DNA from: Ectocarpus siliculosus
Lineage: Eukaryota; Sar; Phaeophyceae; Ectocarpales; Ectocarpaceae
Assembly (NCBI GenBank): GCA_000310025.1
Contig: FN649755.1
Span: 1,062,566 to 1,126,565 of the forward strand
Reading direction: 5' to 3'
Length of the DNA: 64,000 nt
Shown here one piece after another: positions 32,480-44,184 of this stretch (position 1 is its first letter; every line of letters starts with the position of its first letter). A program made the translations under genes and the position numbers. The notes beneath the pieces were generated by a model. It saw only the letters and a program-made list of their open reading frames with translations, did no database searches and was not told the DNA's origin.

Positions 32480-33800
32480 ACAGAGGAGCGGGCGTAGGGA
32501 AGTATCACATAAAGCAAGTATTACAGGGAAGACACAGCGGTCACTGCGTGTGTGTGTGTGCGTGAAGCAGGCACGAATTACCGAGCAACGTAGACTAAAG
32601 TTTCATGACTGGATCGTTGCCCTTGACAGTTTCAAAACCGCTCTTCTCCGGCCGCACCAATGTGGGGGTGTGTGTTCCACGGGTGCGCCCAAAAGTGTCA
32701 ATACCCCGAGTTGCAAAGGATTTGGGAGTCTCCGGTGCTGCGACACACATGGCTGTCATCGCGTGTGCGACCATACTCGAACCATGCACACCAGGTCGAA
32801 TACGTATGTATGGGAGCCATGAATAGGGCTACTCCCCTTCCTCAAGACATGGACCCCCTCGCAACAGGAACACGGTTGCGAAGGCGTACTGATTTCATTT
32901 TGACTTCGAGAAAAGAAACAACCGTCGTCCCACAGCCAACCATGCGTTCTACAACTTCTATCCCGAACGCCTCAGGGCCTGTAGACCTACTGTAGAAAAC
33001 GACACCAAACGGTGCGGAACCACCATCCCACAAGCCACAACAGCTCAAAGTTGCGCAACCGACATTACTCAACGGCGCTTTCCAAGCGTCCAAAAATCCC
33101 GAATGCCGCAGGTATCACGTGGAATAAGGTGGTTCGCGGATGGGTCGCCAGGTCGTTGATGGGTTAATTACGCCCGTATTTCGCATCCCGTTTGGTCATG
33201 TGTACCTTCGTAGCGCGGGACGTCGCTTGCGGCCCTCACGGGTCTTGCTCTTGCTGATCATCGCCGTAGCCCCGAGTTCACGGAATGTAGGAGTCGGTGG
33301 AGGAAACAAGTCTTGCTAACCTATTGACGAGACAACAGAAGCAGTAGTCCATGGTGAGAGCTGCGTGGTGCCGATCATTTCTAGAGGAGAGGTTCCAAAG
33401 GCTGCGCATGCTGTTGCGGGATTTGAGTGCAAGAATCTGAACGGTAGTTCTTGGGAAAGAATGGCAATATATGGCGGAGGTTCAAGTTATGGGGGAATAT
33501 TGTCACGGGATGAGTAGGGATGGGACACATGGAGTTTTGATGTTGACCAATTTTGAAAACAAACGCAGGAGCACCAGAAAATGCACAAACTGACTCACAA
33601 GGCCAGTCGGAAGGCAACGCGAAAAACATAAATGGTTGATTTTCGCACAGGACGGCAGTAGAGGCTGCTCTGAGCATATACATTTCACGTCTACCTCCGC
33701 ACGACTCCTTTGAATTCAACATAAATGTCCACACCACTCTTAATTCAAGTCAAAAGAGCCAAATCGATCGGCAGACAGTCAGACAAGGTTGGGTTTGCAC
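32480..33800. other. probable upstream part of the gene at 31.5-32.5 kb, exons not resolved
   Basis: Minus-strand frames at 32,595-32,789 and 32,842-33,093 could hold further exons, but I cannot connect them by consistent phase. Nothing is recognisable here. Confidence 0.25.
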
Positions 33801-33876
33801 TGTTTGTAGGTTCTATGCATTCTACTGATATCACTAGGGGACACCATATAGCAGCGCGGGGGGGGTGTAGGCGCGC

Positions 33877-34182
33877 TCAAATCTGCTTCTTGGGTAGTGG
33901 TGATGTCGAGGGTCGTAGTACTGGCCTGCAATCTCTGCAAACCTCCGGTATTTGACCGACACCCTGCGTGTTATACTGCTTGGGCTCGCCGCCACTGGCC
34001 CCAATCTCCTGAACTGCGGGTTGAAAGCAGTAGCCGATGCCACTAGCCCCTGCTGAAGACCCTCCGTTCAGGGGTATACGGTCCGTGGCGGTGAGCATGG
34101 CTGTGAAAAGTGTGTGGTTCCGGCAAGTTCCGGCGCAGATTTCGGGTTGGCACCGCCCCCCGCATTTTTGTAAGTCCACCAA
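33877..34182 (-). CDS. possible Cys-rich exon, unknown
   Basis: The frame is open for about 101 codons without an ATG at its start. It has six Cys and a Gly/Ser-rich centre: CGGRCQPEICAGTC, later CFQPAVQEIGASGGEP and VCRDCRP. The Cys spacing at the N-terminal end (CxxxCxxxxCxxxC) could suit a small disulfide module. No second copy was seen. Not recognised. Confidence 0.22.
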   Translation of the reverse strand: MVDLQKCGGRCQPEICAGTCRNHTLFTAMLTATDRIPLNGGSSAGASGIGYCFQPAVQEIGASGGEPKQYNTQGVGQIPEVCRDCRPVLRPSTSPLPKKQI

Positions 34183-34827
34183 AGAGAGAAAGGAAACAGC
34201 CAGCTTTGCTCTGAAACAAGAAAACCCACGAGTAAGTCTCCACGAGCGTCTTCAGGGATTGACATGTGAAACCAGCAGTGCGCCGTGTTTTATGCAGCCT
34301 CCGCTTGGCCTTTGATGACGACCTCATCTCTCCTTCGACGGCCACATACATGTATCCGAGGGATGTTAGTCTACGCTTACTATGCTTCTACATAATCCTC
34401 TCAACCATGTGCAAGTATCCGTCCCTGTGGAAGTTTAGATCAGATCAACTCGATGACCTGTGCTGATCGGTGAAAGTAATGGGTCAGGTCAGGTCGTGAC
34501 TTGTTCAAAAACCGTGGGTACAGGGAAAATATTTACAGCACGCTCGCTGTTCAATATTTTGACGCTGTTGCCAATGATGTTTGGCGGACAGCACTCATAC
34601 ATTTTACCCCGAAAATGTGGCTCCCCTCCCATATATAGGGGCCCAACAAAAAAATAAAACTATTTCGCGCGAAGCACGAAAAGAACGGTCGGAGAGAGAC
34701 ATGAAAGGAAGCGTGGATAGATATGGATGGAGCCTACACCACCACGTAGATCACCAGTGCGCAGGCTCACACCTCACCCGATACCGCCTGTCAGTCAGGG
34801 GATGAACGGGAGCACTGTTTAGCTCTC

Positions 34828-35232
34828 ATGATCATCAGCTCAGCGGCAGCAGTGCCGCTGCTGCTGCCGCTTGCTGTTGCGGCCGCTTCTGCTGCTGTGC
34901 ATGGGTGCGTACTTACTTTCTTCGCTTTTGCTACTAGTAGAGGGCAACGGGCTCTAAAACTTGGCCCGGACCCCTCCCACGACGTGTGTATTTGGCCGCC
35001 CTTGGCTTATAGCACTGTGTACGTCTCACTTGTCTCTGTTTCTGGGGTGCGTTTGTTGTGGAAGCAAAGATCGGCCGGCAGACGAAGAGACCGCAGACAG
35101 AGACCTGGCTTGTGTGCCCTCACATGTTCCCTCGCTTACGCTGCTAGCAGTAGGCCTCGGGGTCTAAAAATAGCTTCCGACGCCAGCCATGACGTGTGCC
35201 TTTGGCCGGCCTTGGCCTGCAGCAGTGTGTAG
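34828..35232 (+). CDS. hypothetical protein with signal peptide, built from duplicated segments
   Basis: The ATG at 34828 begins MIISSAAAVPLLLPLAVAAA, a typical signal peptide, followed by a frame to 35232 (134 residues). The mature part contains two related segments, LKLGPDPSHDVCIWPPLAYS and LKIASDASHDVCLWPALACS, which come from the tandem duplication described at 34,944-35,440. That the second unit stays in frame and keeps HDVC.WP.LA is modest evidence for selection. A donor-like GTGCGT after VHG leaves open a spliced model. Not recognised. Confidence 0.35.
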   Translation: MIISSAAAVPLLLPLAVAAASAAVHGCVLTFFAFATSRGQRALKLGPDPSHDVCIWPPLAYSTVYVSLVSVSGVRLLWKQRSAGRRRDRRQRPGLCALTCSLAYAASSRPRGLKIASDASHDVCLWPALACSSV

Positions 35233-35440
35233 GCCTCGTTTTCTCTGTTGTGGAGATGCGTCTGTGCGGGAAGCTCCAAAGATCGGTAGGTTGAGGGTGA
35301 TGCAGACGGACCGGGGATTGACTTGCGTCATCACTCGCTTGTGCTGCCGAAAGCAGGCAACGGGCTGCAAGTGGCATACCCAACGCCTCCCATGATATGT
35401 GCCTTTGGCTGCCCTTGGCCTACTGCAGTCCGTGTACTGC
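34944..35440. repeat. three imperfect tandem units of about 205 bp
   Basis: Related segments begin near 34,944, 35,152 and 35,357, each carrying CGGG(C/G)TCTAAAA or a variant, CATGACGTGTGCCTTTGGCC-like DNA and CTTGG(C)CTgCAGCAGTGTGT-like DNA. The first two encode related protein segments in one frame. Confidence 0.7.
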
Positions 35441-35444
35441 TGTG

Positions 35445-38335
35445 CTGGTTGTGTCGTATATTGTCTACGTGATGTGTATGGTGCTACTGTGCAAGAGGAT
35501 TTTGGTGATTCTGCCGAGAGCGTCGTGCCCATCGCCCAATCATATGTCTCTGTCTTACAAAATGTCTTACAAACTTGACGGGTGATTGGTGGGAGATGGG
35601 CATCTACCCGGCTCTACCCCTCTAAAACATATAAAATTGTTAGAAGTTCTTCCTTGCCTTCCAAAAAATTGCCCTATTTATGGGTGCTCTGCCGAAAATG
35701 TTCAGTCCTTTTGCCGCGGTTTGGCTCCCTCGGGAGCAAAGGGACATATTTACCGGATAACAAATCGTACCTGACCTGCTGCGCCGAACACACAAAATAA
35801 ATAACTCGACACCCAATCGTGTCATTGTTTATGCTGTGTAAGTTGGTACAACACCCGAGGGTTTGTTCAGCCCAAAAGACACAAGGGGTGCGATACGAAT
35901 AACGCTCCCCTGCTACATTCTTGGAGTCAGCCACACCAAAGCATTCAAGAGCAAGATCGTGTTGTCAACCCAAGAAGAGAGCAAACCGCCTCTGGAGCCA
36001 ACGTGCCAACTTCAACCAAAGAACGGCTGACGGAATAAGAATAAATAACCATCGACACGTACATCGTGCGCATGCCTACGAGTCTACATGCACAGACACA
36101 GCAGGACGTTTATTTGACACCTCTCTCTCTGTTCAAGCACTCCCGGGAGGAGATGCTTGCGTGTCTCCATCTTTCGGCGTTTCGGGGTAATACACTATAC
36201 ACACCCGCGAGATCGAACGGTTCAACTCCTAGCTTAATTATTTCCAAACCGCGCCGCCCGCAGCACGCCAGCAAAAAAATATGAAACACACCAGCAGTAC
36301 GTAACGCATCGTGACCGCCTTGTACATTCGATTATGTCCGGCACTTGGTGAAAACTAAGAGAGCATGCGCTCGCAGTTTAGTCTGAGCCGGTGTGAGCTG
36401 AACATCAAAACATCAACCAGTCAGTTTGGTTTTGAATCAAAATCGTGGCGGTGCAGCACGTGGCCGTTTTCCACTCACCGCTCTCTCTCAGATCAGCACA
36501 CGAAAGCCAGAGCCACACGCGTTTGTTTTCTGTGTGTTGCGTGCAGACTACGTGGTGTGGGAAAGAAGGCGAGTGGGCAGCACGGTACCGTAGGCAGGCT
36601 TGTTAGAGCGGCGGGGTAGCACCCGCCGCGAACGGCTACAGCCTGACCTATGTGACACAAAACCAACGGAACGCCTGCGGTTCGGTGTATCTCTTTTTTT
36701 TTGGTTGAAGATTCGAAGCGCCAGAGCGTGAGAGCGTGAGAGAGGTGAGAGGTTTTCAGTCAGTAGCAGACAAAGAGAGAGAGAATCCTCGGGAGAGAAA
36801 ACCTAGATAGGTTGAAGCACTATCATAGTGCCTTTGGGAGAATAGCGCATCGAGGACTCTCCGGGATATGTTGCTAGCAGTTGATTTCAGCCAGCGTGTC
36901 GGAGCCAAAGCCAGCACGAACCAGAACAGTTGTCTTTGGCTTCGGATCATTAAATGACGTGCCGCAAGAAGAGTGTTCGACAGCGCCGAAGAAGGTGCCG
37001 AAGAGGCACCCTATCCGTCGACCGTTGACAAGGACTTGATCCAACCCATGCGATCGTTGTCGAGCAGCCGTAGCCTCGTTCTTCTCCCTGCTAGCGCCTA
37101 GCTGTCCCCAACCTGTTGGTATTTGTTGCGCTGGACGTAGAGCTCATCACGCGATTCTTTCGCTGTGGGTATGTACACCGGCTTTCAAATTAAAGCGCGC
37201 GCATTTGGTTCAGAACCAAAAAACACGCGTTTCGGCCAACAGGCGGAGGAAATATATCGGCCTCCGGCGGGTCGCGTCTGCTGCGTGCGATACCACTTCC
37301 TTGCTCGTGCGTATCATGTAGCCCATCAACACGCACGCTGACAACATGAAAGATTCAGATATCGACTGCGGAGAAGGGGCGATGCTTGCCGAGATGCTTT
37401 GCTGTAGGGTCGTGGACGTGCGGGTTTCAAACCCAGGTGTGTCGCGAGGTAAACATACCATCAGCAACTACTGTCTGCACCACCGGTGAAGACTCCACAT
37501 GAGTATTGCTGTGTTGCACGAGGTAGACGACGGCACCACAGGAGAGCCCTTCATGAGACGTACAACAATGACGATGTTCATTCGATTCAACAGCCGGCGC
37601 GCTCACACAAACACAAAATAATATCGAGGTGCTCAGAATGTTTTTACAGTATCGGTCTAGAGATGAGAAATAGGCCACACACTACAGCAGTGAAATGGCA
37701 CAAGGGACCGGGCTCAGAGCAGTCACCACAACCAAGCACATGGTAAAACTTAGTAATAGCCTGTGCTCAATCGATGAGACACAACTGGCGGGCCGGCACA
37801 AGCCACAACGAAAAAAACACCGGCATCGACGCACCTTCCAGCGCATGCGATTTCCGTCGTTCTCTCTCTGGTCGGCTATCCACACAGAACACGACACCAC
37901 TCAAAGAATCTGGGAGATACTAAATCCGGTAAAACAGATCGAGACTTGAGAACTTGACCATGAGATCAGAGGTGCTCAGTAAATACGTAAATACATTGTC
38001 TCATACTATGCCTACAGTGTTTCCGCAGTCAGTCGAGGGTGGGGAACCCCACAGGGAGAGGGTGGCAAAAAACTCCGAAGGCATTCATCACGTTTAGGGG
38101 GGAGGCCTGGTCACGCTAGGGGCTTCGCGCTTGGGAGAGCAGCTCTGTTTGTCAGATACGACGACGGCGCGGACAAAGCAGTCCAGTGGGTGACGGCAGC
38201 GAAAGCAGCACACGTGAGGAGTGGGCCATTGCCAACAACGTACAGTAGAGAGCGGACAGATGTGTGGGGTGTGTCGAAGCGTGCACTTCGTCATCACGCT
38301 CGCGGGTCTCTTATCAAGAGCGTCCCTGCATCATT
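35445..38335. other. spacer without firmly supportable gene
   Basis: There are short frames only. Two minus-strand candidates near 37,210-37,680 are separated by a 57-nt GTATGT..CTACAG gap, but their phases do not fit, so no gene is called. A frame at 36,365-36,619 (plus, ATG) is 84 codons and unrecognised. Confidence 0.35.
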
Positions 38336-38339
38336 ATTA

Positions 38340-38975
38340 CTTAGAGCGTGAGATATGAGCAAAAGGCAAGAAGAGCCTGGCGCGCCAAAGTCGATCGTAT
38401 CCATACCCATCACATCTGTGTAACCCCTGGAGATCTCGGAGAACCGTACTCCGTCGAGTACTGCACACAAACAGCCCCGCTACTCGGTACGAGATACGAT
38501 CTACGAAGAAATCCTCCGTACGTATCGCCACGAAAAAACGGCAACAAACTCCAACAACCTTCCATCGTTCATATCCACAAATGATCTCACCTCCTCTATC
38601 TATCGAAAACTCAATTTCTTACTACTATTCCTCCTCACTACTACTCTCGGAAATTAACTAGATCTTAGCAACCGCCCCCTTCCGAGAAAAAGTCGTCGCA
38701 ACAAATTCTCAAGCAGTCAAAAACAAAGATTTTTTCCTTGGATGAACACCCAGCAAGATCAATATTACATCGGAGTCGCCTCAAAAAAGGCCCTGGACGG
38801 ACAACTCCGGCAAAACGCATCAAGTAATACTTCGAACACAATCCTCCAACCAAACCATGTTTCAACGCATTGACCAATTTCAAGAAAGCTTCGGAAGCAC
38901 ATAGGTCTCTACCATGTCTTAATCAAATCATGCCAAATCCTTCCTCCTCTACACACCATTCGGAAAATTAACAGT
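38340..38975. repeat. dispersed repeat of about 630 bp, copy 1
   Basis: This aligns in the same orientation with 61,170-61,800 through GGAGATCTCGGAGA, ACGATCTACGAA, CAACAAATTCTC, CCAAACCATGTTTCAAC, TTCGGAAGCACATAGG and GCCAAATCCTTCCTCC. The minus strand of both copies keeps ASEA.LKLV.ALKHGLV-like words in one frame, so the ancestor may have been coding. The class is unknown; both copies are decayed. Confidence 0.7.
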
Positions 38976-39253
38976 ACCAGGTACGGCAAAACATTAACAA
39001 GTCCAAAACCTCGCGCATATATGATGCGGGAGAAGAGTGTTCCCCGATTATGCCGTTTCTCAAACATCTAGACGACATGGATAATATAACAGCCCCCCGT
39101 CCTGATTCTTCTCCCCAAAGATATGATCTTACAGCCGCCCTGCTGCAACGTCCTGCTGTAACATCTCCCATAACATACGAATCCAACCCATGCAATGCTT
39201 CGTATGGATCTCAGGAAACGGTACGAAATGTACATCAAGTGAAAAACGCACAC

Positions 39254-39365
39254 AAAACGCAAGTCGATTGAAATAAGGTAGAAACATCGAACAAAACCGC
39301 TACAAGTCTCAAAACGCAAGTCGATTGAAAGCAGGTAGAAACAACGAACAACCGCTACAGGTCTC
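39254..39365. repeat. 57-bp tandem duplication
   Basis: AAAACGCAAGTCGATTGAAA occurs at 39254 and 39311, each followed by AGGTAGAAACA and ACCGCTACA. Two units. Confidence 0.85.
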
Positions 39366-39804
39366 CAAACATGAAGTTCATCCCATCAAAAATACACCAT
39401 CCTGGACACAAGGATTGAAGAATACTGCGGCGAGAGAATCGTGGCGCCACATACAAATTCCCCCCGCCATGATTTTCGAAGATGAACTACGGTACAACCG
39501 AGACGTGACACTTGAGTTCGACCAGGAAAATATTCGACGGTAGTGTCCCGCACAAGCTATGATACTACCGTCGCATCTGCACCACACCCGAGGGCAGGTA
39601 TCGTCGGCGCTTTCTTTCGGCGGTCAAGCCAACCCCACTCGTCCCTGGCGATATGAGAATCGACCACATCCCGTTGAACAGGACCATACTCATCATCAAG
39701 CGAGGTCTCCACGTGGCCCCTGCCGTTTAAACGGGAGGGCTCTTTGCGTGTTCATTTTAGTTGTTGAAGCGCCATCTGCGGCGATAAGGCTGAGTGAGGT
39801 GCTG

Positions 39805-40095
39805 TTACCCCCCTTACCCCTCTGACGCCCTCCTCACCCGATACCCTCCTCGCCTTGATAACTTGATACTCCGGTTACCCTCCTTACCCTCCGTACACCC
39901 TTACCCCGCTTACCCTCCTTACACCCTTACGCCCCTTATCCCCCTTACCCTTACCCCCCTGACTCACGCCCTTACCCCCCTTACACCCTTACGCCCCTTA
40001 CCCTCCTTACACCCTTACCCCCCTTACTCACGCCCTCACCCCCTTACCCCCCTTACACCCTTACCTCCCTTACCCCCCTTACACCCTTACTCCCC
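39805..40095. repeat. degenerate C-rich CCCTTAC tract (telomere-like or minisatellite)
   Basis: About 290 bp dominated by CCCTTAC, CCCCCTTAC and ACACCCTTACGCCCC with a loose 17-bp higher period. CCCTAA is the common telomere repeat; this is CCCTTA-like and impure, so it is an interstitial minisatellite rather than an authentic telomere. Confidence 0.85.
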
Positions 40096-40099
40096 TAAA

Positions 40100-41290
40100 G
40101 GTGGGAGCAGCTAGCTAGAAAGGATGTGGCGGAGAAAAGCAAGACTGAACGTGGATATCGAGCCGGCGACAGCCAACCCTAAATTTCGACATGATCAGTA
40201 TCGTTGCTTCTGCCACCCAGCTGCTCACAACATTGAACGAACACCACACATGCACACCAACGTTCCGAACATGATTTTTTACAAACACAGACACACGTAG
40301 CCGAAACGATCACGGTAAAACTCTCACCCCCACACATACACTTAAACTCGGCGGATACCTGCACCCCCTGCACACCACGAATAGAACCACAAAGCAACCG
40401 GACACTACAGTAGAATCACCTGACTGGCCTGACTACCGTACGTCGACAACAGAAGCACCTTGATCTTGACCACACGCTGTGTGGTCTTCGTGACCCTACA
40501 TACAGTAGTACAACACGTAGAGAATGGCCTCCACAGCAGGTGTTTCCAAGAACGACGCGGAAATACCCAAGCGCAACCATCGTGGAGCATCAGAGAAAGC
40601 CCAACATCTAGAACAGCCAAACCTTCGTATCTCGACCCCGAAAATATCTTGAATCGAACCTGCGTAACCCAAGACATGGCAAGCATGAACGCACGTGACA
40701 TACGTGAGAGTGCGCCCATCACGCGCATGCACACAACGAAGGCCAAACATTCAATACATCTACGAGCTGCAACAGAAGTTAGAAGCAGCCTACATCACAC
40801 TACTACTGTTATACTAGTCTACCCTACCACGAAATTGTCTTGAGCCTCAGCAACCAGCTTTACAAGGAAAAAAGCCACCGGGAATAGTCGTGAGGCTCAA
40901 TTGATGCCCCCGTAGACCGAGTTGGTGTGCGGTACACTAGACCGTTCCAAATCGATCGCGGACTCTCGTCGGCCGGCTATTGTAGTAGCTGAATCCGTCC
41001 TCCATGGCCGACGGAATTTACCTCAGGTCCAATTCTCAACACAGGCTGCAGATGTTTGGAGCCACAAAATTCCAAAGGAGTCCAATGATTCAAAGTCGTC
41101 ACAGGCTATCTCAAGGGCCGGGTGGGGCAATCGTATCGCCATTTACTATCATACTATAGAGAGATCGACAACTCTGTTGCATGGGTTACCATATCTAGTA
41201 CTTCCTCTCTTGCCACCATCACGAGTGCTAACCCGGCATTTTCTGTCCGGGACCCATACACTCCAGAATACGTCCTTGTATATTTTGTTT
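40100..41290. other. spacer without supportable gene
   Basis: Overlapping frames of 110-130 codons occur on both strands around 40,405-40,843 and 40,922-41,296. None has a recognisable motif or a second copy. Confidence 0.35.
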
Positions 41291-41295
41291 TGTTG

Positions 41296-41574
41296 ATGTC
41301 TCTGTTGCTGCTGCTGCAGCAGCATCAGCAGCTGCAGCTGCCGTCATTGACTGGCGCATTTGCGTCTGATTGCGAGGTAACAGGCCGTTACAGCTTTCCC
41401 CGTCGTATCGCAGCCGAAGATGCTGATGAGCCACGGCGACGACAGGGGCTTCCACCCCCCGCGCCATTGCCTGCTCCCTCAGACCTCGCTGCACCTCGCA
41501 CACGCCAGAACCGTTCCCTAGAACCTGATTCCGCGTTGCCCCCCCCCGCCCCCCATTATTCTTTCAGCGCCTGA
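41296..41574 (+). CDS. hypothetical 92-aa protein, Leu/Gln leader and Pro-rich tail
   Basis: ATG at 41296; the upstream frame is open to 41122 without ATG. The start MSLLLLLQQHQQLQLPSL is encoded by a CTG/CAG-rich stretch. The tail is Pro/Ala/Arg-rich (GLPPPAPLPAPSDLAAPRTR). Not recognised. The opposite strand is also open and Ala-rich, as CAG/CTG-rich DNA allows, so confidence is low. Confidence 0.22.
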   Translation: MSLLLLLQQHQQLQLPSLTGAFASDCEVTGRYSFPRRIAAEDADEPRRRQGLPPPAPLPAPSDLAAPRTRQNRSLEPDSALPPPAPHYSFSA

Positions 41575-42289
41575 TTTGGCGCCGATGTGTGCATGCTCTG
41601 TGATCCGGACCTTCCCTGCACCCCGGCTTTCTTCGCCCATGCATGCCTTGTTATAATGGTCCTTGAAACCTCGGTGCGAGGAAACGCAGGCTTCGGAGTA
41701 TCTGTCGGACAACACACGCACACACGACGGATGGTGCATACCAACGTTAGTGTCACCGCGTTATTGGGAACCTACCTCTGCGGTACTTCAAACAGTAGTC
41801 CACGCGGCCGTCGGTGTGTGGTGAGAGGATTGTCTTCTGACTGACCCCTTCTCGCGAACAGCGATCGCCCATGGCAAAGATTCAACGAAGAAGGAATGTT
41901 CTAGGAGATTATGCAGCCAGGGTTAGCGGTCGAAGACGCTTCTATCGGCCCGACTCTCGTTGGACGAGACAGCAGGGTGAACGGTCACGACTTGGGGCGT
42001 GATAGACACTGGCAAAAGAGCAATGAACTTGTGTCCAAACGCGAGGCTACAAAACTCCACGCCCACATGCCAACGGAAACGCAAAACACCCAAACGCAAA
42101 CGAGTGGAAACCTAGACGGTTCAAAAAAATAATAATCTAACAGCTTCAGCAACGTGTGCGTAACCCCCTTCTCACAATTAAATTGATGATGGTCTTCAAC
42201 CCCACCTCGAACAGAAACAAGGTGCCCTCGTCCAACATACCTCCCGCAGCGCAGCTCAACCCTACTGGCAATTGATTGTGACACATTCG

Positions 42290-42365
42290 AGAGAAAGAGA
42301 GAGAGAGAGGGAGAGAGAGAAGCAGTAAGAGAGACAGGCAAGACACACAGACAGAGAGAGAGAAG
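42290..42365. repeat. GA-rich simple repeat
   Basis: Impure (GAGA)n of about 75 bp, from the run after CATTCGAGAGAAAG to AGAGAGAGAGAAG. Confidence 0.9.
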
Positions 42366-42448
42366 ATGAGTACAGGCTTGGGCGTGATCCTCCTGGCACT
42401 GTGGGCGATTATCAATTGAGCTGCGAAGGGTAGCCTCCTTAACAATTT

Positions 42449-42931
42449 TTAAGTGTTCGAATAAAAACACGCATATCTAGTAGTGCGGCCGTTGAGGGGA
42501 CATGAGGAGGCTAACAAACGGATCCCCGTTCTAGGTTGATGCGTGGAGAAGGAAAAATCATGAAACTTCGCGACGGGAGGTACAAGGCTTTCTAGCTTGT
42601 GCTCGAACATGCCAAGGGCTAACGTGGGCAACAACAGATTGTTTGTATAAAAGGGTGAACATAAAACCCCAAGGCAAGTACCGAAGGAAGGGAATGGGAG
42701 GACAAGAATAGGGGGAAAATCCGACCTTCCTCCTGTGCTACCCCGGCTGGTACATGAGATAGATTCAATCACCGAGAGGTGTGGAGCTGGCGCCAGAATA
42801 AATGGGAGGAACACACACTCATACACTCCATTGGTCAGCCGGTTTGCGCCATTGATGCCAACGTTAAACAATACGAGCAAATAGGAAGAAAAAAAAAACA
42901 CACACACAGGCGTGACTAAAATGCTCGTCAT
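42449..42931 (-). CDS. hypothetical 160-aa ORF with hydrophobic N-terminus
   Basis: The ATG at 42931 starts MTSILVTPVCVFFFSSYLLV, partly encoded by a poly-T run. The rest is Leu/Pro/Ser-rich with no motif I know. It is directly upstream of, and divergent from, the SINE-like copy at 42,978. The long poly-T within the leader makes a non-coding origin quite possible. Confidence 0.22.
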   Translation of the reverse strand: MTSILVTPVCVFFFSSYLLVLFNVGINGANRLTNGVYECVFLPFILAPAPHLSVIESISCTSRGSTGGRSDFPPILVLPFPSFGTCLGVLCSPFYTNNLLLPTLALGMFEHKLESLVPPVAKFHDFSFSTHQPRTGIRLLASSCPLNGRTTRYACFYSNT

Positions 42932-42977
42932 CGAACTAGTCGCGGACGCCAGCCAGGTACTGCAGCGAGATAGCCAG

Positions 42978-43500
42978 GGGGGGGGGGTACTCATAGTCGT
43001 CCATGCCGTAGTCGTTAGACCATTGACCTCGCATCCCTACAAAGCCGGGACGGAGCACGCCGGGTTCTCACCGGACCAGGCTCTCACATCACCAAGCGCG
43101 AAGCGCTGTGGGGTATTCGGCGAGTCGCATGAAGGGTGCGATGCATCCTGCTGAGGGTGTTCGGCATCTTGTGCTTACTTCCTTGCGTACGGATGACAGC
43201 TGCGTATGACTTAATTTATTTTCTGGTGCTTTCAGTTCCAAGGACAGTTAAAAACACTGTGTAACTGCCTCGAGGGTGCTTGACCAACTTACCACAACGT
43301 GGTGCGATCATCCCCTTTGCGCGGAGTGAGGGTTTCCGACCCCGCACAACTAATGTACTCTACCACCATTCATTATGCTTTCCACAAAAAAAAAAAAACA
43401 GAGGCAAAAAAAAAAGCGGTAACATGGTTGCCGAGCTCACGAAGTGATCGGCTTGTTACACAACATCGCTGCCAAGCGACGAAAACCCAACCCCGATGAC
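42978..43500 (+). mobile_element. SINE-like element, copy 2
   Basis: The sister of 14,790-15,325 in opposite orientation. It starts after a nine-G run with the head CATAGTCGTCCATGCCGTAG, then GTCGTTAGACCATTGACC and GGGTTCTCACCGG, and ends with A-rich runs and CACGAAGTGATCGGCTTGTT. The head has tRNA-like A and B boxes. Neither copy carries an ORF of note. Confidence 0.6.
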
Positions 43501-43951
43501 AACCACCGGGGGTGGACGTAAACAACCACGGGGGGTGAGTACATGTCCGACCGTGTAGGTTGTCTTGGAATCCGAAACGGTTGACAAAAAGATAAAAGAA
43601 AGCGTACCGAGGCATACCGCTCTTGCAGCACCCGCGGAGATAGCGGGCCACGGCAGGACGGCCTCGCTGCATCGTTTTTGGTGCGAAGCGACGTACGGGC
43701 GTGCAAATGGGGAAAAAGTGGGTTGAGGGGGGCAATCGGGGACACTCCAAACACACAGTTTTTGGTATCGCCTACGATTGCTGGGCGTTTTTTCGCCAGA
43801 AGTATGAAATCGGACGACACGCACGGATACGAAAAACTATAGGAGCGTATTTCCTCCGTCCGTTTGTTCGCCGCGCTACATGGTGCGCTCCGTGCAGCAA
43901 CAGAAAGAAAGCGGTGTGAGAATTCCTCATGATGATATACACAGTACATAC

Positions 43952-44112
43952 CTTTGATCGGAGGGCTGGGCCAACAAGCAGCTCCTCGCAGAGCTTTCGG
44001 CGAAGTCGGCAGCATCTCCTGCGGAAACGGCTCCCGGCGTGTCCGTGGTGAGCAAAGACAACAGCTGCTGGATTAGGGCAGCGCCGAAGGCGACCACGAT
44101 GAAGTTGTTCAT
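43952..44112 (-). CDS. possible signal-peptide first exon, unknown gene
   Basis: The ATG at 44112 opens MNNFIVVAFGAALIQQLLSL followed by TTDTPGAVSAGDAADFAESS. It ends at a GTATGT donor after 161 nt (phase 2). Its plan, a hydrophobic leader then a Ser/Thr/Gly/Ala stretch then a donor, resembles the leader exons of loci A and B, without clear sequence identity. Downstream exons were not assigned. Confidence 0.35.
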
Positions 44113-44184
44113 CCTGCGGGATATTTCTGAAAATCGCGCGCGTACCGCAGGGAGAGGGGGGGTGCGTACTCTTACGTTCTGCAT

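Noticed and set aside
37210-37680. Two-exon gene on the minus strand with a 57-nt intron
   Set aside because: Donor and acceptor look acceptable, but joining them shifts into a frame that stops after about 15 codons; support is too thin.
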